From Paracoccaceae bacterium (GTDB lineage: Bacteria; Pseudomonadota; Alphaproteobacteria; Rhodobacterales; Rhodobacteraceae): a DNA stretch of 64,000 nt. The position numbers and the translations under genes were made by a program. The stretch's first letter is position 1. The number at the start of each line of letters is the position of its first letter. This document shows, in pieces, positions 1 through 9,131 of this stretch. The notes below the pieces were generated by a model. The model was not told the DNA's origin. It saw only the letters and a program-made list of their open reading frames with translations, and did no database searches. The DNA is taken from contig JAHDIS010000003.1 in assembly GCA_020630695.1 (NCBI GenBank), positions 37,167-101,166 on the forward strand, given 5' to 3'.

Positions 1-746
1 CGTGTGCGGGAAAAGACCTCGCCGAATGCCTTGGAGATCGGGTGGCGTTCTACCGACAGAACCTCGGCGTCCAGTCGTGCACGACCCTTGGCAAACATGG
101 TGATGACCTGCGGGATGGCGAACAAACCAATCAGTGCCGGGATGACGTTGATGCCACCAGAGACGCTGGGATGGAAAATGAACCGCTGCGCACCCATGAT
201 GTCATCAAAACCGATTGTGGCCAGCCATAGACCGATGCATCCGGACAGCAGACCCTTGACTACCGAGCTGCCATCCAGCGACCCGATGACAGTGACCCCC
301 AGAATAGCAAGCCAGAACAGGTGCGAGGGTCCGAAGGCCAGCGCCCATTGTGCCAGCACAGGCGTCAGGAAAATCAACAGCAGGACACCGAAAACCCCGC
401 CAACTGCAGAGGCAAGGAACGAAAGCTGAAGCGCACGCGCGCCTTCGCCTTTCTGTGCCATCGTATGGCCATCCAGCGTCGTTGCGATGTTGGCCGGCGC
501 CCCCGGGATTTTGAGCAGGATCGCGCTGACCGCGCCACCTGCAACCGTAGACGTGTAGGCCGCACCCAACAGGATCAGGCCCTGAGCAGGTTCCAGCTTG
601 AAGGTGAACGGGATCAGCAAAGCCACCGCCATCGTCGGCGACAGACCCGGCGTGGCCCCCAATATCAGACCCCCGATCGTTCCGATCAGAAGCAGCATGA
701 AGTTGAACGGCGTAAAGACGTCGCCGAAATAAAGTAGGAACTCCAA
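1..746 (-). CDS. tctA: Tripartite tricarboxylate transporter permease TctA (C-terminus outside window)
   Basis: Large membrane subunit of a TTT-type secondary transporter that imports carboxylates or related solutes with a periplasmic binding protein. The frame stays open from a TTG codon at 746 to the window edge (248 codons) and is strongly hydrophobic. The TctA signature GATPGLSPTMAVALLIPFTF lies at about residues 30-49, and GGAVSAILLKIPGAPANIAT follows. The TTG start is chosen because a purine-rich GGGGAGAGAGGG precedes it. No ATG start lies nearby. The gene is the first of its transcription unit and diverges from the LacI gene, so that regulator may control it. The usual upstream tctC and tctB genes are absent here. 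The substrate cannot be read from sequence. Confidence 0.9.
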   Translation of the reverse strand, partial: MEFLLYFGDVFTPFNFMLLLIGTIGGLILGATPGLSPTMAVALLIPFTFKLEPAQGLILLGAAYTSTVAGGAVSAILLKIPGAPANIATTLDGHTMAQKGEGARALQLSFLASAVGGVFGVLLLIFLTPVLAQWALAFGPSHLFWLAILGVTVIGSLDGSSVVKGLLSGCIGLWLATIGFDDIMGAQRFIFHPSVSGGINVIPALIGLFAIPQVITMFAKGRARLDAEVLSVERHPISKAFGEVFSRT

Positions 747-795
747 GCCCTCTCTCCCCTGCTGGCTTGTCGCGGTTGATCAATAACAGTAAGAA

Positions 796-823
796 ATGAA
801 AATAGTTTTGCAAATGTTTTCAT
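796..823. promoter_or_regulatory. Inverted repeat between tctA and lacI, candidate LacI operator
   Basis: An imperfect palindrome has arms ATGAAAATAG and ATGTTTTCAT around a central TTTTGCAA. It sits in the 101-nt divergent gap, 50 nt upstream of the tctA start and 24 nt upstream of the lacI start, where a LacI-family dimer could repress both genes. Position and symmetry are seen directly; the binding protein is inferred. Confidence 0.45.
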
Positions 824-847
824 TTTTCTCAAGCAAAAGGAGTGTAA

Positions 848-1873
848 ATGTCTGGTTTAAAATCGAAAAAAGCCGATATTATCGCCGTTGCAAAGCTTGC
901 GCGTGTCTCCCCTTCGACGGTGTCACGCAGCTTCAACCACCCTGATTTGGTCAAGGCGACCACACGAAAAAAGATCGACTCTGCGATTCGCAAACTGGGC
1001 TATATCCGCAACCGAGCGGCCCAGACGATTCATGGAATACGCAGCGGCACCATCGGGCTGATCGTACCAACGGTTGATCAAACGATCTTTGCCGAACTGA
1101 TTCAGAGTTTTTCCGAAGCGGTCGAAAAGCGCGGCTTTACGATCCTTCTGGCATCCCACGGTTACAACCTGTCACGAGAATACGAACTGACGCGCAAAAT
1201 GCTTGAACATCGGGTTGATGGCGTCGCGCTAATCGGCCTCGAACACGCGCATGACACCTACGAATTGCTTGAACAGCAGGCCATGCCCGCAATCCTGCTC
1301 TGGAACCATTCAGATACGGCACGGCTCCCTTCTGTCGGGTCAGACAATGAAACCGCGGGCTATCTGATTGGCGCCCATGTGGCCGATCTGGGCCATCGCA
1401 GAATTGCCGCAGTCTTTCCGCCACTGGACGGCAATGAGCGCGCGTCCATGCGTTTTGATGGGGTCCTGAAAGCCCTGACCGAACGCGGCTGCGAAATTCC
1501 ACAAAAGTGGCAGGTGGAAACACCCTACAGTGTGTCTTCGGCAAAGGCGGAAACGGAAAGGCTGATCAACAGTGAAGATCGGCCTGACGCCATAATTTGC
1601 GGCAACGATGTTCTGGCATGGGGCGTTCTTTACGGGCTGGCCAAAGCGAGGCTGAGTGTTCCGGACGATGTGTCCGTCACGGGTATCGGAGATTTCAAAG
1701 GCTCCAAGGATTTCGAGCCAGGCCTGACCACAGTGCGTATTCCTGCCAAAACCATTGGGGAAACCGCTGCAGAAGCAATTTCCGGCATGATTACATCCAA
1801 TGTAACGACGGGCAACGGAACGATGGTGCCGCCCGAACTGATCGTTCGGGCGTCCAGTGCCCCGGCCAGATAA
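848..1873 (+). CDS. LacI-family transcriptional regulator
   Basis: DNA-binding repressor or activator of 341 aa that responds to a sugar-like ligand. The N-terminal helix-turn-helix spans about residues 10-35 with VSPSTVSRSFN, followed by the hinge region (LGYIRNRAAQTIHG). A periplasmic-binding-like sensor domain fills the rest, with the family pattern DGVALIGLEH and the C-terminal PPELIVRASS. An AGGAG ribosome site lies just upstream of the ATG. The gene diverges from tctA and converges on xylA. It may control the TctA transporter, the xylose genes or both; the ROK regulator beside xylB is the likelier xylose regulator. Confidence 0.9.
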   Translation: MSGLKSKKADIIAVAKLARVSPSTVSRSFNHPDLVKATTRKKIDSAIRKLGYIRNRAAQTIHGIRSGTIGLIVPTVDQTIFAELIQSFSEAVEKRGFTILLASHGYNLSREYELTRKMLEHRVDGVALIGLEHAHDTYELLEQQAMPAILLWNHSDTARLPSVGSDNETAGYLIGAHVADLGHRRIAAVFPPLDGNERASMRFDGVLKALTERGCEIPQKWQVETPYSVSSAKAETERLINSEDRPDAIICGNDVLAWGVLYGLAKARLSVPDDVSVTGIGDFKGSKDFEPGLTTVRIPAKTIGETAAEAISGMITSNVTTGNGTMVPPELIVRASSAPAR

Positions 1874-1880
1874 TGCCGGG

Positions 1881-3182
1881 TCAGACGAACCGCGAAACGA
1901 TGTTTTCCAGTCGCTCCTGACGCCCCGATACGGGCTCAGGCTGCACGTTGTCCCGCTCTACCCGCTCGGCAATTTCCTCGAGACTGAGGCAAAGCATTGC
2001 TTTGGCTTCGGCGGTATCCCAACCCGCATAGCGTGCTTCGCGGGCCTTTTCCAAAGATCCGTCTTTCAACATGGCCGCTGCTGCCTTGTAACCGCGGGCA
2101 CAGATGTCAAACGCCCCAGCATGCGCCAAAATCAGATCCTGCGGATCAAGTGATTGGCGCCGCAGCTTGGCGTCAAAGTTTGTACCGCCTGTGGTGAATC
2201 CGCCGTTCTTCAGGATTTCATAGTAGGCCAAAGCCACTTCTGGGACGGAGTTCGGGAACTGGTCGGTATCCCATCCGGATTGATAATCGTTCCGGTTCAT
2301 GTCGATCGACCCAAGAATGCCCAATGCGGCAGCAGTGGCCAGTTCATGTTCAAAACTGTGCCCGGCAAGGATCGCATGGCCCTGTTCGATGTTGACCTTA
2401 ACCTCTTTCTCAAGGCCAAAGTCCTTAAGGAAACCGTATACCGTCGCGACATCGTAATCGTACTGGTGCTTTGTGGGTTCCTGCGGCTTGGGCTCGATCA
2501 GAATATTGCCTTTGAAGCCGATCTTCTTGGCGTAGTCTACCGTGAGGCACAGAAAGCTACCCGCTTGCTCACGCTCGCGCTTGAGGTCCGTATTCAACAG
2601 GGTCTCGTACCCTTCGCGCCCACCCCAGAGCACGTAATTTTCGCCCCCAAGTTTCAGCGTGGCGTCCATGCAGTATTTCACCGTGGCGGCCGAGTAGGCA
2701 AAAACCTCTGGATCGGGGTTCGTGGCTGCCCCCGCCATAAAGCGCCGGTGAGAGAACAGGTTGGCAGTGCCCCAAAGCAGCTTGGTGCCTGTGCTCTCCA
2801 TCTTGAGACCGAGGTAGTCGGTCATCTCTTCCATGCGCGAACGAGATTCAGCCATCGTTGCACCTTCTGGGCGAACGTCAGCATCGTGCCAACAATAGTA
2901 TGGCTGCCCCAGAATACGGAACATTTCAAAGGCGACATCCGCCTTCATCTTGGCCAATTCCATTGTGTCGCCAAACCATGGTCGCTCAAAGGTCGGGCCA
3001 CCAAAAGGGTCACCGCCCGGCCAGGCAAAACTATGCCAATAGGCGACTGCAAACCGCAGGTGGTCCGCCATGCTTTTGCCGTCCAGCATCTCGTTGGGGT
3101 CATAGTGACGATAGGCAAATTCATTGGTTGAATCCGCGCCTTGATAGGTGATCGCGGGGATATCTTTGAAAAAGTCGGTCAT
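1881..3182 (-). CDS. xylA: Xylose isomerase
   Basis: Cytosolic isomerase that converts D-xylose to D-xylulose with two divalent metal ions. The 433-aa length is normal for the long (class II) form. The catalytic region [11 protein letters not shown] is at about residues 97-107, metal-ligand motifs are [15 protein letters not shown] and VNIEQGHA, and [19 protein letters not shown] follows. Its start overlaps the end of xylB by 4 nt, so the two are translationally coupled in the order xylB-xylA. Together they bring xylose into the pentose phosphate pathway. Confidence 0.97.
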   Translation of the reverse strand: MTDFFKDIPAITYQGADSTNEFAYRHYDPNEMLDGKSMADHLRFAVAYWHSFAWPGGDPFGGPTFERPWFGDTMELAKMKADVAFEMFRILGQPYYCWHDADVRPEGATMAESRSRMEEMTDYLGLKMESTGTKLLWGTANLFSHRRFMAGAATNPDPEVFAYSAATVKYCMDATLKLGGENYVLWGGREGYETLLNTDLKREREQAGSFLCLTVDYAKKIGFKGNILIEPKPQEPTKHQYDYDVATVYGFLKDFGLEKEVKVNIEQGHAILAGHSFEHELATAAALGILGSIDMNRNDYQSGWDTDQFPNSVPEVALAYYEILKNGGFTTGGTNFDAKLRRQSLDPQDLILAHAGAFDICARGYKAAAAMLKDGSLEKAREARYAGWDTAEAKAMLCLSLEEIAERVERDNVQPEPVSGRQERLENIVSRFV

Positions 3183-4615
3183 GACAGCTCCATCATATGC
3201 AAGGCCGCTTCGCGAAACCGTGCGTGCGCGTCCTGAAAGGCTTGGGAAAGGGCAGAGACAGGCTCCACCGTTGTTTTGATTGGGGGTGGCACCGCGATGC
3301 TGGCATCGCCGGTTGCGGCAATCATACCCAGCCGGGCGGCGCCAAACGCGGCGCCGAAATCACCGCCCACCGGGACGTCCAGCGGGATGTTCAGTGCTGT
3401 TGCGACCACCTGCAGCCAGTATTCGGACTTACTGCCGCCGCCAACGGCAATACAGGTTTCCACCGTTGTGCCTGCCGCAGCGAGCGCGTCACGGTTGTCA
3501 GCAAGCGCAAAGGCAACACCTTCCAGCACCGCGCGGGTTCCAGCCGCACGGTCAGTGGCGTGATCCAAACCGACGAATCCGCCGCGAACCGAAGCGCTGT
3601 TCAGCGGTGTGCGTTCGCCGCCGAGATAGGGCAGGAAAGCCGTTGCACCCGGTGCCTGCAGCGCACCCAGTTCGCGCGTCAACGACACCGGATCACTACC
3701 AACCAAGTTGGCCCACCAATTCAAGGCATCCGTCGCCGCAAGAATAACACCCATCTGGTGCCACATATCAGGCAAGGCGTGACAAAAGGTGTGAACCGCG
3801 GTCTCTGGATCAGGTTGAAACCCATCGCAGGCCGCAAACAATACGCCGGACGTGCCGAGCGACACAAAAGCTTGTCCGCTTTTGACAACGCCCATGCCCA
3901 GCGCAGAGGCCGCATTGTCCCCCGCACCGCCCGCGACGGGCACATCGCCTGAAAATCCCCAACGCGCCGCCAAGGAAGGCCGAAGCGTGCCCGACACCTG
4001 CGATCCTTCGACCAATCCCGGCATCTCCTCTCGACTCAACCCGGATCGCTCTAGCAAAGTGTCGCTCCAGTCCCTTGAACAGGTGTCCAGCCAACTGGTG
4101 CCCGCAGCGTCCGACATTTCGGACATCTTTTCGCCTGTCAGCCAGAAGCGAAGATAGTCCTTGGGCAGCAAGACCGAGCTTATTCGGTTGAATACATCGG
4201 GATGGGTCTCTCGCATCCACTGCACCTTTGGTGCGGTGAACCCGGGAAAGACTATGTTCCCCGAAATAGCGCGCCAGATTGGATCCCCATCCATGGCTGA
4301 GGCCTGTTCGGATGAGCGCGTGTCGTTCCACAAAATGCAGGGCCAAAGCACGTCGTCATTGGCATCCAGCATAGTCGCGCCGTGCATGTGACCAGAAAGC
4401 CCGATGCCTTTGACACCTGACAGATCAACAGTACCGGCCAAATTGTCCAACACGTGTTCGGCAGCGGAAATCCAGTCTGCTGGATCTTGCTCTGACCAAC
4501 CCGCATGCCGGCGGCTGACCGCCAAAGGCGCCGTTGCCTCTGCAATCGGGTTCTGATCCTCATCAATCAGCAAAGCCTTGAGTCCAGAGGTGCCGAGATC
4601 GAGTCCAAGATACAT
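3179..4615 (-). CDS. xylB: Xylulokinase
   Basis: FGGY-family sugar kinase of 478 aa that phosphorylates D-xylulose with ATP to xylulose 5-phosphate. The N-terminal phosphate-binding motif [14 protein letters not shown] opens the protein. [12 protein letters not shown] and WNDTRS are typical of xylulokinases, and the second ATPase-core motif [11 protein letters not shown] is near the C-terminus. It is first in the xylB-xylA operon. The 183-nt gap upstream is shared with the divergent ROK regulator, which probably responds to xylose. Confidence 0.96.
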   Translation of the reverse strand: MYLGLDLGTSGLKALLIDEDQNPIAEATAPLAVSRRHAGWSEQDPADWISAAEHVLDNLAGTVDLSGVKGIGLSGHMHGATMLDANDDVLWPCILWNDTRSSEQASAMDGDPIWRAISGNIVFPGFTAPKVQWMRETHPDVFNRISSVLLPKDYLRFWLTGEKMSEMSDAAGTSWLDTCSRDWSDTLLERSGLSREEMPGLVEGSQVSGTLRPSLAARWGFSGDVPVAGGAGDNAASALGMGVVKSGQAFVSLGTSGVLFAACDGFQPDPETAVHTFCHALPDMWHQMGVILAATDALNWWANLVGSDPVSLTRELGALQAPGATAFLPYLGGERTPLNSASVRGGFVGLDHATDRAAGTRAVLEGVAFALADNRDALAAAGTTVETCIAVGGGSKSEYWLQVVATALNIPLDVPVGGDFGAAFGAARLGMIAATGDASIAVPPPIKTTVEPVSALSQAFQDAHARFREAALHMMELS

Positions 4616-4675
4616 GTTTTCTACCGAGCGATTGAGAATCTGGATTGGATTACACCTTCAGACTTGACCCCATTA

Positions 4676-4759
4676 AATTTTGTTGTCAAAGTAATTTTTA
4701 CGAAAAAAGGGTTCACTTCGGCAGATTCCGATGCAGTCACACCGTTTTTCGACAAAATT
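4676..4759. promoter_or_regulatory. Paired AATTTTGT sites between xylB and the ROK regulator
   Basis: The divergent gap holds AATTTTGTTGTCAAA at 4676-4690 and, in the opposite orientation, a copy at 4745-4759 whose reverse complement is AATTTTGTCGAAAAA. The arms share eight identical bases and a purine-rich end. Two such half-sites flanking a divergent promoter region would suit a dimeric ROK/XylR repressor. The repeats are visible; the function is inferred. Confidence 0.35.
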
Positions 4760-4798
4760 GGCCCGTTCTGAGTGATCTTTAATTCTTGAGGAAAAGTA

Positions 4799-6028
4799 AT
4801 GAACGCGCAGGAAGCTACAATACCCGGCTGCGGCCCCTTTGCTCCGGTAGAGAGCGCAGCCGAGTCTTTGAAGTTGGCGATCTTTGAACGGATCCGCGCC
4901 GAAGGGTCCGTGTCGCGGGCGCAAATTTCCAAGGCGCTTTCCATCAGCCCCGCAACAGTCACCACGCAGACCGCATCGTTGATTGAAATGGGTCTTGTGC
5001 GGGAAAAAGACGTCGAGACTGAAGTCGCGCGCGGACGACCACCCATTGCCTTGATCGTAGAACCCCGCGCACATCTGGTTGCCGGGCTCAAGCTGTCGGA
5101 CAAGGAACACTCGGCTGTCATTTATGATTTTGCAGGCAATCAACTGGCGTCAGCAGCGCTGGCCGTCTCCGGCGATCCAAGTCTGGAACTCTTACTGCAA
5201 AGCACCCAAGAGTTGGTCATCAAGGTGTGCCAGACAGCGGGGATTTCGACGCAGGACCTGTCTGCGATCGGAGTGGGTGTTCCCGGATTCGTCAATGCAT
5301 CGACTGGCACGGCACATTGGTCCCCCTTGATCGACGAAACCGAAGTTGGCCTTGCCGATATGCTGGCTGAACAACTGGGAAACACGGTTGTCATCGACAA
5401 CGATGCCAACCTGATCGCACTGGCCGAGCTTTGGTTTGGCGTGGGGCGGCATATCTCGGACTTTGCGGTTGTCACCATCGAACATGGCGTCGGCATGGGG
5501 CTGGTAATCAACTACAAGCTCTATTCAGGCGCGCGTGGAATGGGCATGGAGCTCGGACATACAAAGGTCGCATTGGATGGCGCGCTCTGCCGCTGCGGCC
5601 AGCGTGGCTGCCTCGAGGCTTACGTTGCCGACTACGCCCTGATCCGGGAAGCTTCGATCGCCTCCCCAAGGTGCAAGCCGAATGCACCTGTTCATGAAGT
5701 GTTGGAAACCCTGTTCGACGAAGCAAAGGCAAACAACCGAGCTGCGCGATCCATTTTCGAACGCGCGGGCAAGTACCTTGCCATGGGCATCGGGAACGTC
5801 GTCAATCTGTTTGACCCGCAACTGATAATCTTGTCCGGTGAACGGATGCAGTACGACTTTCTGTTTTCCGACGACACGCTCGGAGAGATACAGCGCCACA
5901 CCCTGAATTCCGGCGTCACAATACCGCCCGTCGAAATCCACGCCTGGGGTGATTTTGTCTGGGCTTCAGGCGCTGCCGCAATGGCACTTGCCAAAGTGAC
6001 CGAAAAAACGCTCGACACGCGGGGGTAA
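4799..6028 (+). CDS. ROK-family transcriptional regulator (XylR-like)
   Basis: Regulator of 409 aa with an N-terminal winged helix (about residues 24-70, SRAQISKALSISPATVTTQ) joined to a ROK sugar-kinase-like domain. The zinc-binding ROK signature runs from GHTKV at about 253 to CRCGQRGCLEA at 264-274, and a phosphate-loop-like GVGVPGFVN is at about 158-166. The presence of the DNA-binding domain separates it from ROK sugar kinases. A GAGGAAAAG ribosome site precedes the ATG. Being divergent from xylB-xylA, it is the probable repressor of xylose use, with xylose or xylulose as inducer. Confidence 0.92.
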   Translation: MNAQEATIPGCGPFAPVESAAESLKLAIFERIRAEGSVSRAQISKALSISPATVTTQTASLIEMGLVREKDVETEVARGRPPIALIVEPRAHLVAGLKLSDKEHSAVIYDFAGNQLASAALAVSGDPSLELLLQSTQELVIKVCQTAGISTQDLSAIGVGVPGFVNASTGTAHWSPLIDETEVGLADMLAEQLGNTVVIDNDANLIALAELWFGVGRHISDFAVVTIEHGVGMGLVINYKLYSGARGMGMELGHTKVALDGALCRCGQRGCLEAYVADYALIREASIASPRCKPNAPVHEVLETLFDEAKANNRAARSIFERAGKYLAMGIGNVVNLFDPQLIILSGERMQYDFLFSDDTLGEIQRHTLNSGVTIPPVEIHAWGDFVWASGAAAMALAKVTEKTLDTRG

Positions 6029-6043
6029 CGCGCGTCTCAATAT

Positions 6044-6061
6044 TTCCTAGGGCTCTAGGAA
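6044..6061. terminator. Hairpin between convergent genes
   Basis: TTCCTAG-GGCT-CTAGGAA forms a perfect 7-bp stem with a 4-nt loop in the 54-nt gap between the ROK gene and the convergent radical SAM fragment. There is no T-run on either side, so terminator function is uncertain. Confidence 0.3.
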
Positions 6062-6082
6062 GCTGGCGGGGCAAAAGCCGCC

Positions 6083-6535
6083 TCATGCAATCTGCTGGTA
6101 GGGCTCATTCAAGTAGAACCACGACCAATACTGACAGATATTCAGCCAATCCCGTACCGTTTGCGCAGATTGCGCATCACGATCTTTTGGCATCAATCGG
6201 GACGGTAAGACTGTCGCCAACAATCGACACTCAGCGCAGTCAATGTTGGGCATACAACACTTGTTTTTGCTTTGCTTCAGCGTGCTTAGAATTGTTTTGT
6301 GCGTGCCATTGTGGCGCCCGGCACAATCAATCGCATATCCTGTTTGCGGATCCAGCTCGAACAAGGGTCCATCACACGTCACCTCACGGTTAAACGCCTT
6401 GGGATAAACGATTGTGCCGGGAAACTCATCGATCACATCGTCGACGATTCTTCTGCATTCAAGTAGATCATCTGGTTTGAATGCCAGATTGTCTGTCTCG
6501 TTGCTAAACCGAAAGAACTCCTTGTCGTTCGCCAT
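6083..6535 (-). pseudogene. C-terminal part of a radical SAM protein, out of frame with its N-terminal part
   Basis: 150-codon open frame that reads as the missing second half of the radical SAM gene directly upstream. It has a Cys cluster CCMPNIDCAECRLLA (Cys 93, 94, 100, 103), resembling the auxiliary cluster region of SPASM/twitch-type enzymes, and an earlier Cys71. It lies one frame off from the upstream piece. Its frame is also open upstream of the ATG, across the stop codon of the first piece, which fits one gene broken by a one-base insertion. Alternatively it is a separately translated subunit, but no clear ribosome site precedes its ATG. A sequencing error remains possible. Confidence 0.6.
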
Positions 6536-6551
6536 ACCCTTTTGAAGTTTG

Positions 6552-7178
6552 CTAGCTTTCGGTCGGGCTATACATGTTGAATGTCATCTGGGCGCCTTCG
6601 CCCTTCATGATCCGGGCGACTTCCCGTATCTGACCCATGTTTTGGCTGTTTATCGTGTAAACAAAATGCGCACGCGGATCATTGGCGTAATTGCGCAGAG
6701 CCTTCCAAAATGTCCCCCCACCCCGCAACTTGGCTGTATCTTCAGGATTGCCCCATACCGAAACCGCAATACGAAACGGAATGTCTTTCGCAATCTTTAC
6801 CGTACCATTTGCCGCAATGATGCCATTTGGAATTTTGTCAGCCGCCGCTCTGATCCGATCAGGAAACAGCGCAGCTTCGGCGCCGCCAACATAGACGAAT
6901 TGCACATTCTCTTTAGCCTCCGCCGCGAAAAACGCTCTCCATCTTGAGATGTCTTCCTCGTCTGTCATTTCCTGCGCGTCACCCTCGTAGTAGTAGCAAC
7001 CCTCACAAAACAAATTGCAGCGCGAGGTCAGATCGACAGAAACCGGGTTCGACAGTTTTCGGGCATCTTTGCGCACCTTCTGAAACGATTGTTCAAGCGC
7101 AGCATCGCTGCGGCAAATCTCTCGAATTGCGCGGACACGCTCCATATTCACCAAGAAGGCGCTAGCCATGATGGACAT
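6552..7178 (-). pseudogene. Radical SAM protein, N-terminal part ending at a premature TAG
   Basis: 208 aa with the radical SAM Fe-S motif CNLFCEGC at Cys54, Cys58 and Cys61, preceded by NPVSVDLTSR. This is the first half of a TIM-barrel, with VGGAEAALFP as the likely SAM-binding strand. The frame stops with TAG at 6552 after FNMYSPTES, where related enzymes would continue. The next open frame begins 16 nt later and carries the rest. Its start overlaps the end of the TPR/hydrolase gene by 17 nt (or 8 nt with a second ATG at 7169), so it is the second gene of that operon. The product and substrate are unknown. If the split is real, the enzyme lacks its auxiliary Cys region. Confidence 0.65.
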
Positions 7179-8718
7179 CCTCTAGAATTGAATCGAATTC
7201 GCGCAGCAAATCGCCTGTACCGAGCGCACTGGAGACGGATTCGTGCTCGGCGTACCTTGCCACAGGGCAAAGGCTAACCTCGGGAAGATGCGCAATGTTG
7301 TTGGCTTGCACTGCGTCGAGCGGCTCATTTTCACAAAAAATCATGCGGATCGGGCTTCGCTTGTGGCGCGCTTCCAACCACGCCCGCAAGTTCAACTGAC
7401 TGTCATCAAGGCGCTTGTTCAAAGCATGGATTGCCGCTTGTCCGCGCGCGTCATCATTTTGCTTTAGAAACTCGATCCGAATGTCAGTGGGCCCTGAGAA
7501 TGACAGCACGCGTCGGGCCTCAAGCTCACATCCCCAAACAATAGCGCCAACGCCTCCTCCGGAAGTGCCAATCGTGTATACACGGTCCAAATTATTGGCA
7601 TCCAGACGTTGTCTAAGGCCTGAGATCGAGGCATCCAGCGTGCCGCCCAATGTATCAAGACCGTCCCAAAACAACTTGGCACGGCTGTCGTAGAACGAAC
7701 CGGTAGAAACGCCGTATCCTGCAAAAAAACGATCTATCATGGAAAAGGGCATTGCCCCCGTTCTTCGAGCGAAACCGGCAAAAGCCAACACGGCGGCACC
7801 GCTTTGTCCTTCTTCGCTGAGCCGAACTTCGCTGTCGAGTATTCCGCCTTTCAACAGTGCGCGTCGGGGCGGCATTATCCGGCTCGCAAATTCAATCAGA
7901 TTGCCAATCGCCGAATTGTCACCGGAGCAATCCAAACCTTCCAAGACATGGATTGCTGGTTTCAGATCGGGTGAGGAATCCAGAAACGCTGCCGCAGCTC
8001 CCAGGAAGGCATGCTCACCTTCGCCAGTTTCCATATGTTGTCGCAAAAAGGCTTCGGCTTTGGCATAGTCTTCCATGGCGCCGGCACAAACCGCTTGTCC
8101 CAACAAAACCCTTGCGCTGCCTTGGTTGGATACCTCGCCGAAAACCCTCGCAGCGGTCTCGAATTTCCGAGCTGAAACCAGCGCCTGAGCATAGGCAACT
8201 CTTGTTCGATCCAGCGGAAAGACTTCGGCGATGCGACGATTGTATTCGACAATCTCTGTTTCCGACAAAGCGGCAATGCGTTGGTTCAGAGCGGCCCGAA
8301 GCACCTTTTCGGTCTGCGTCGGATTGGTTAGTTCTGCATCGAGATCAAACTCTGCGCCATCAATTCCCATTTTCAGACGGGCTGCGGATACCAATCTTTT
8401 CAGCCGCTCATCTGTCGGGAACTTGGCGCGGCCGCGTTCATATGTACGAAGCGCTGCAGCGAGGTCTTTATTTTCTTGTGCCTGACCAAGCCTGATGACC
8501 GGTGCTGCCTTGTTCGGTCGCACAGCCACTGCACGTGAAAAAAATTCAATTGCTGCGGGAAAATCGCCGTTTCTGACGGCACACCGTCCTGCGCCCATCA
8601 ATGCACCAAAGTTCTCTGGCCTCTTTTCAAGCAATGCCGAAAAAGCCCCAAATGAAGCAGAGTATTTTGCTTCAGCTTCAAGGGCTAAGGCGCTGGATAA
8701 CTGCGCTTTGACATCCAT
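7162..8718 (-). CDS. TPR-repeat protein with a hydrolase-like C-terminal domain
   Basis: 518 aa from the ATG at 8718. Residues about 5-240 are tetratricopeptide-like repeats (for example AALRTYERGRAKFPTDERLK), suited to protein contacts. The C-terminal half looks like an alpha/beta hydrolase: GTSGGG at about 384-389 has the nucleophile-elbow pattern G-x-S-x-G, followed by LSFSGPTDI. The frame stays open upstream and would encode a hydrophobic segment (VYVALGLWTACYLSIYILRL), so a non-ATG start giving a membrane-anchored form is possible. No strong ribosome site marks either choice. It overlaps the downstream radical SAM piece, so the two are probably co-expressed. Function unknown. Confidence 0.7.
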   Translation of the reverse strand: MDVKAQLSSALALEAEAKYSASFGAFSALLEKRPENFGALMGAGRCAVRNGDFPAAIEFFSRAVAVRPNKAAPVIRLGQAQENKDLAAALRTYERGRAKFPTDERLKRLVSAARLKMGIDGAEFDLDAELTNPTQTEKVLRAALNQRIAALSETEIVEYNRRIAEVFPLDRTRVAYAQALVSARKFETAARVFGEVSNQGSARVLLGQAVCAGAMEDYAKAEAFLRQHMETGEGEHAFLGAAAAFLDSSPDLKPAIHVLEGLDCSGDNSAIGNLIEFASRIMPPRRALLKGGILDSEVRLSEEGQSGAAVLAFAGFARRTGAMPFSMIDRFFAGYGVSTGSFYDSRAKLFWDGLDTLGGTLDASISGLRQRLDANNLDRVYTIGTSGGGVGAIVWGCELEARRVLSFSGPTDIRIEFLKQNDDARGQAAIHALNKRLDDSQLNLRAWLEARHKRSPIRMIFCENEPLDAVQANNIAHLPEVSLCPVARYAEHESVSSALGTGDLLREFDSILEDVHHG

Positions 8719-8901
8719 TTTTGAGCTATCACCTGGGCGTAAAGTTGCGACAACAATGCCTGCCGCGAGCCGTAAAATATAAATCGAAAGGTAACAAGCC
8801 GTCCACAACCCGAGGGCCACATAAACGGATACAATTTGGAAAAAATTTAAGCCGTTTCCGGAAGGGTCAGGAACAAGTGCGGAAAACTTTGAGAGGTAAG
8901 A

Positions 8902-8988
<87 letters not shown>

Positions 8989-9131
8989 ACAGGTGGTGAA
9001 GCGCCGTTTAAGGCCACCTATTGGGGGAGTCAACGGCCTTTTTCACAAAGTTCCCGTTGCGACTATCCCACACCTTGCGAGCAGTCAAAAGCGTGGGTAT
9101 TCCTGCACCCAGAACACCACAGGAGTCGCCA

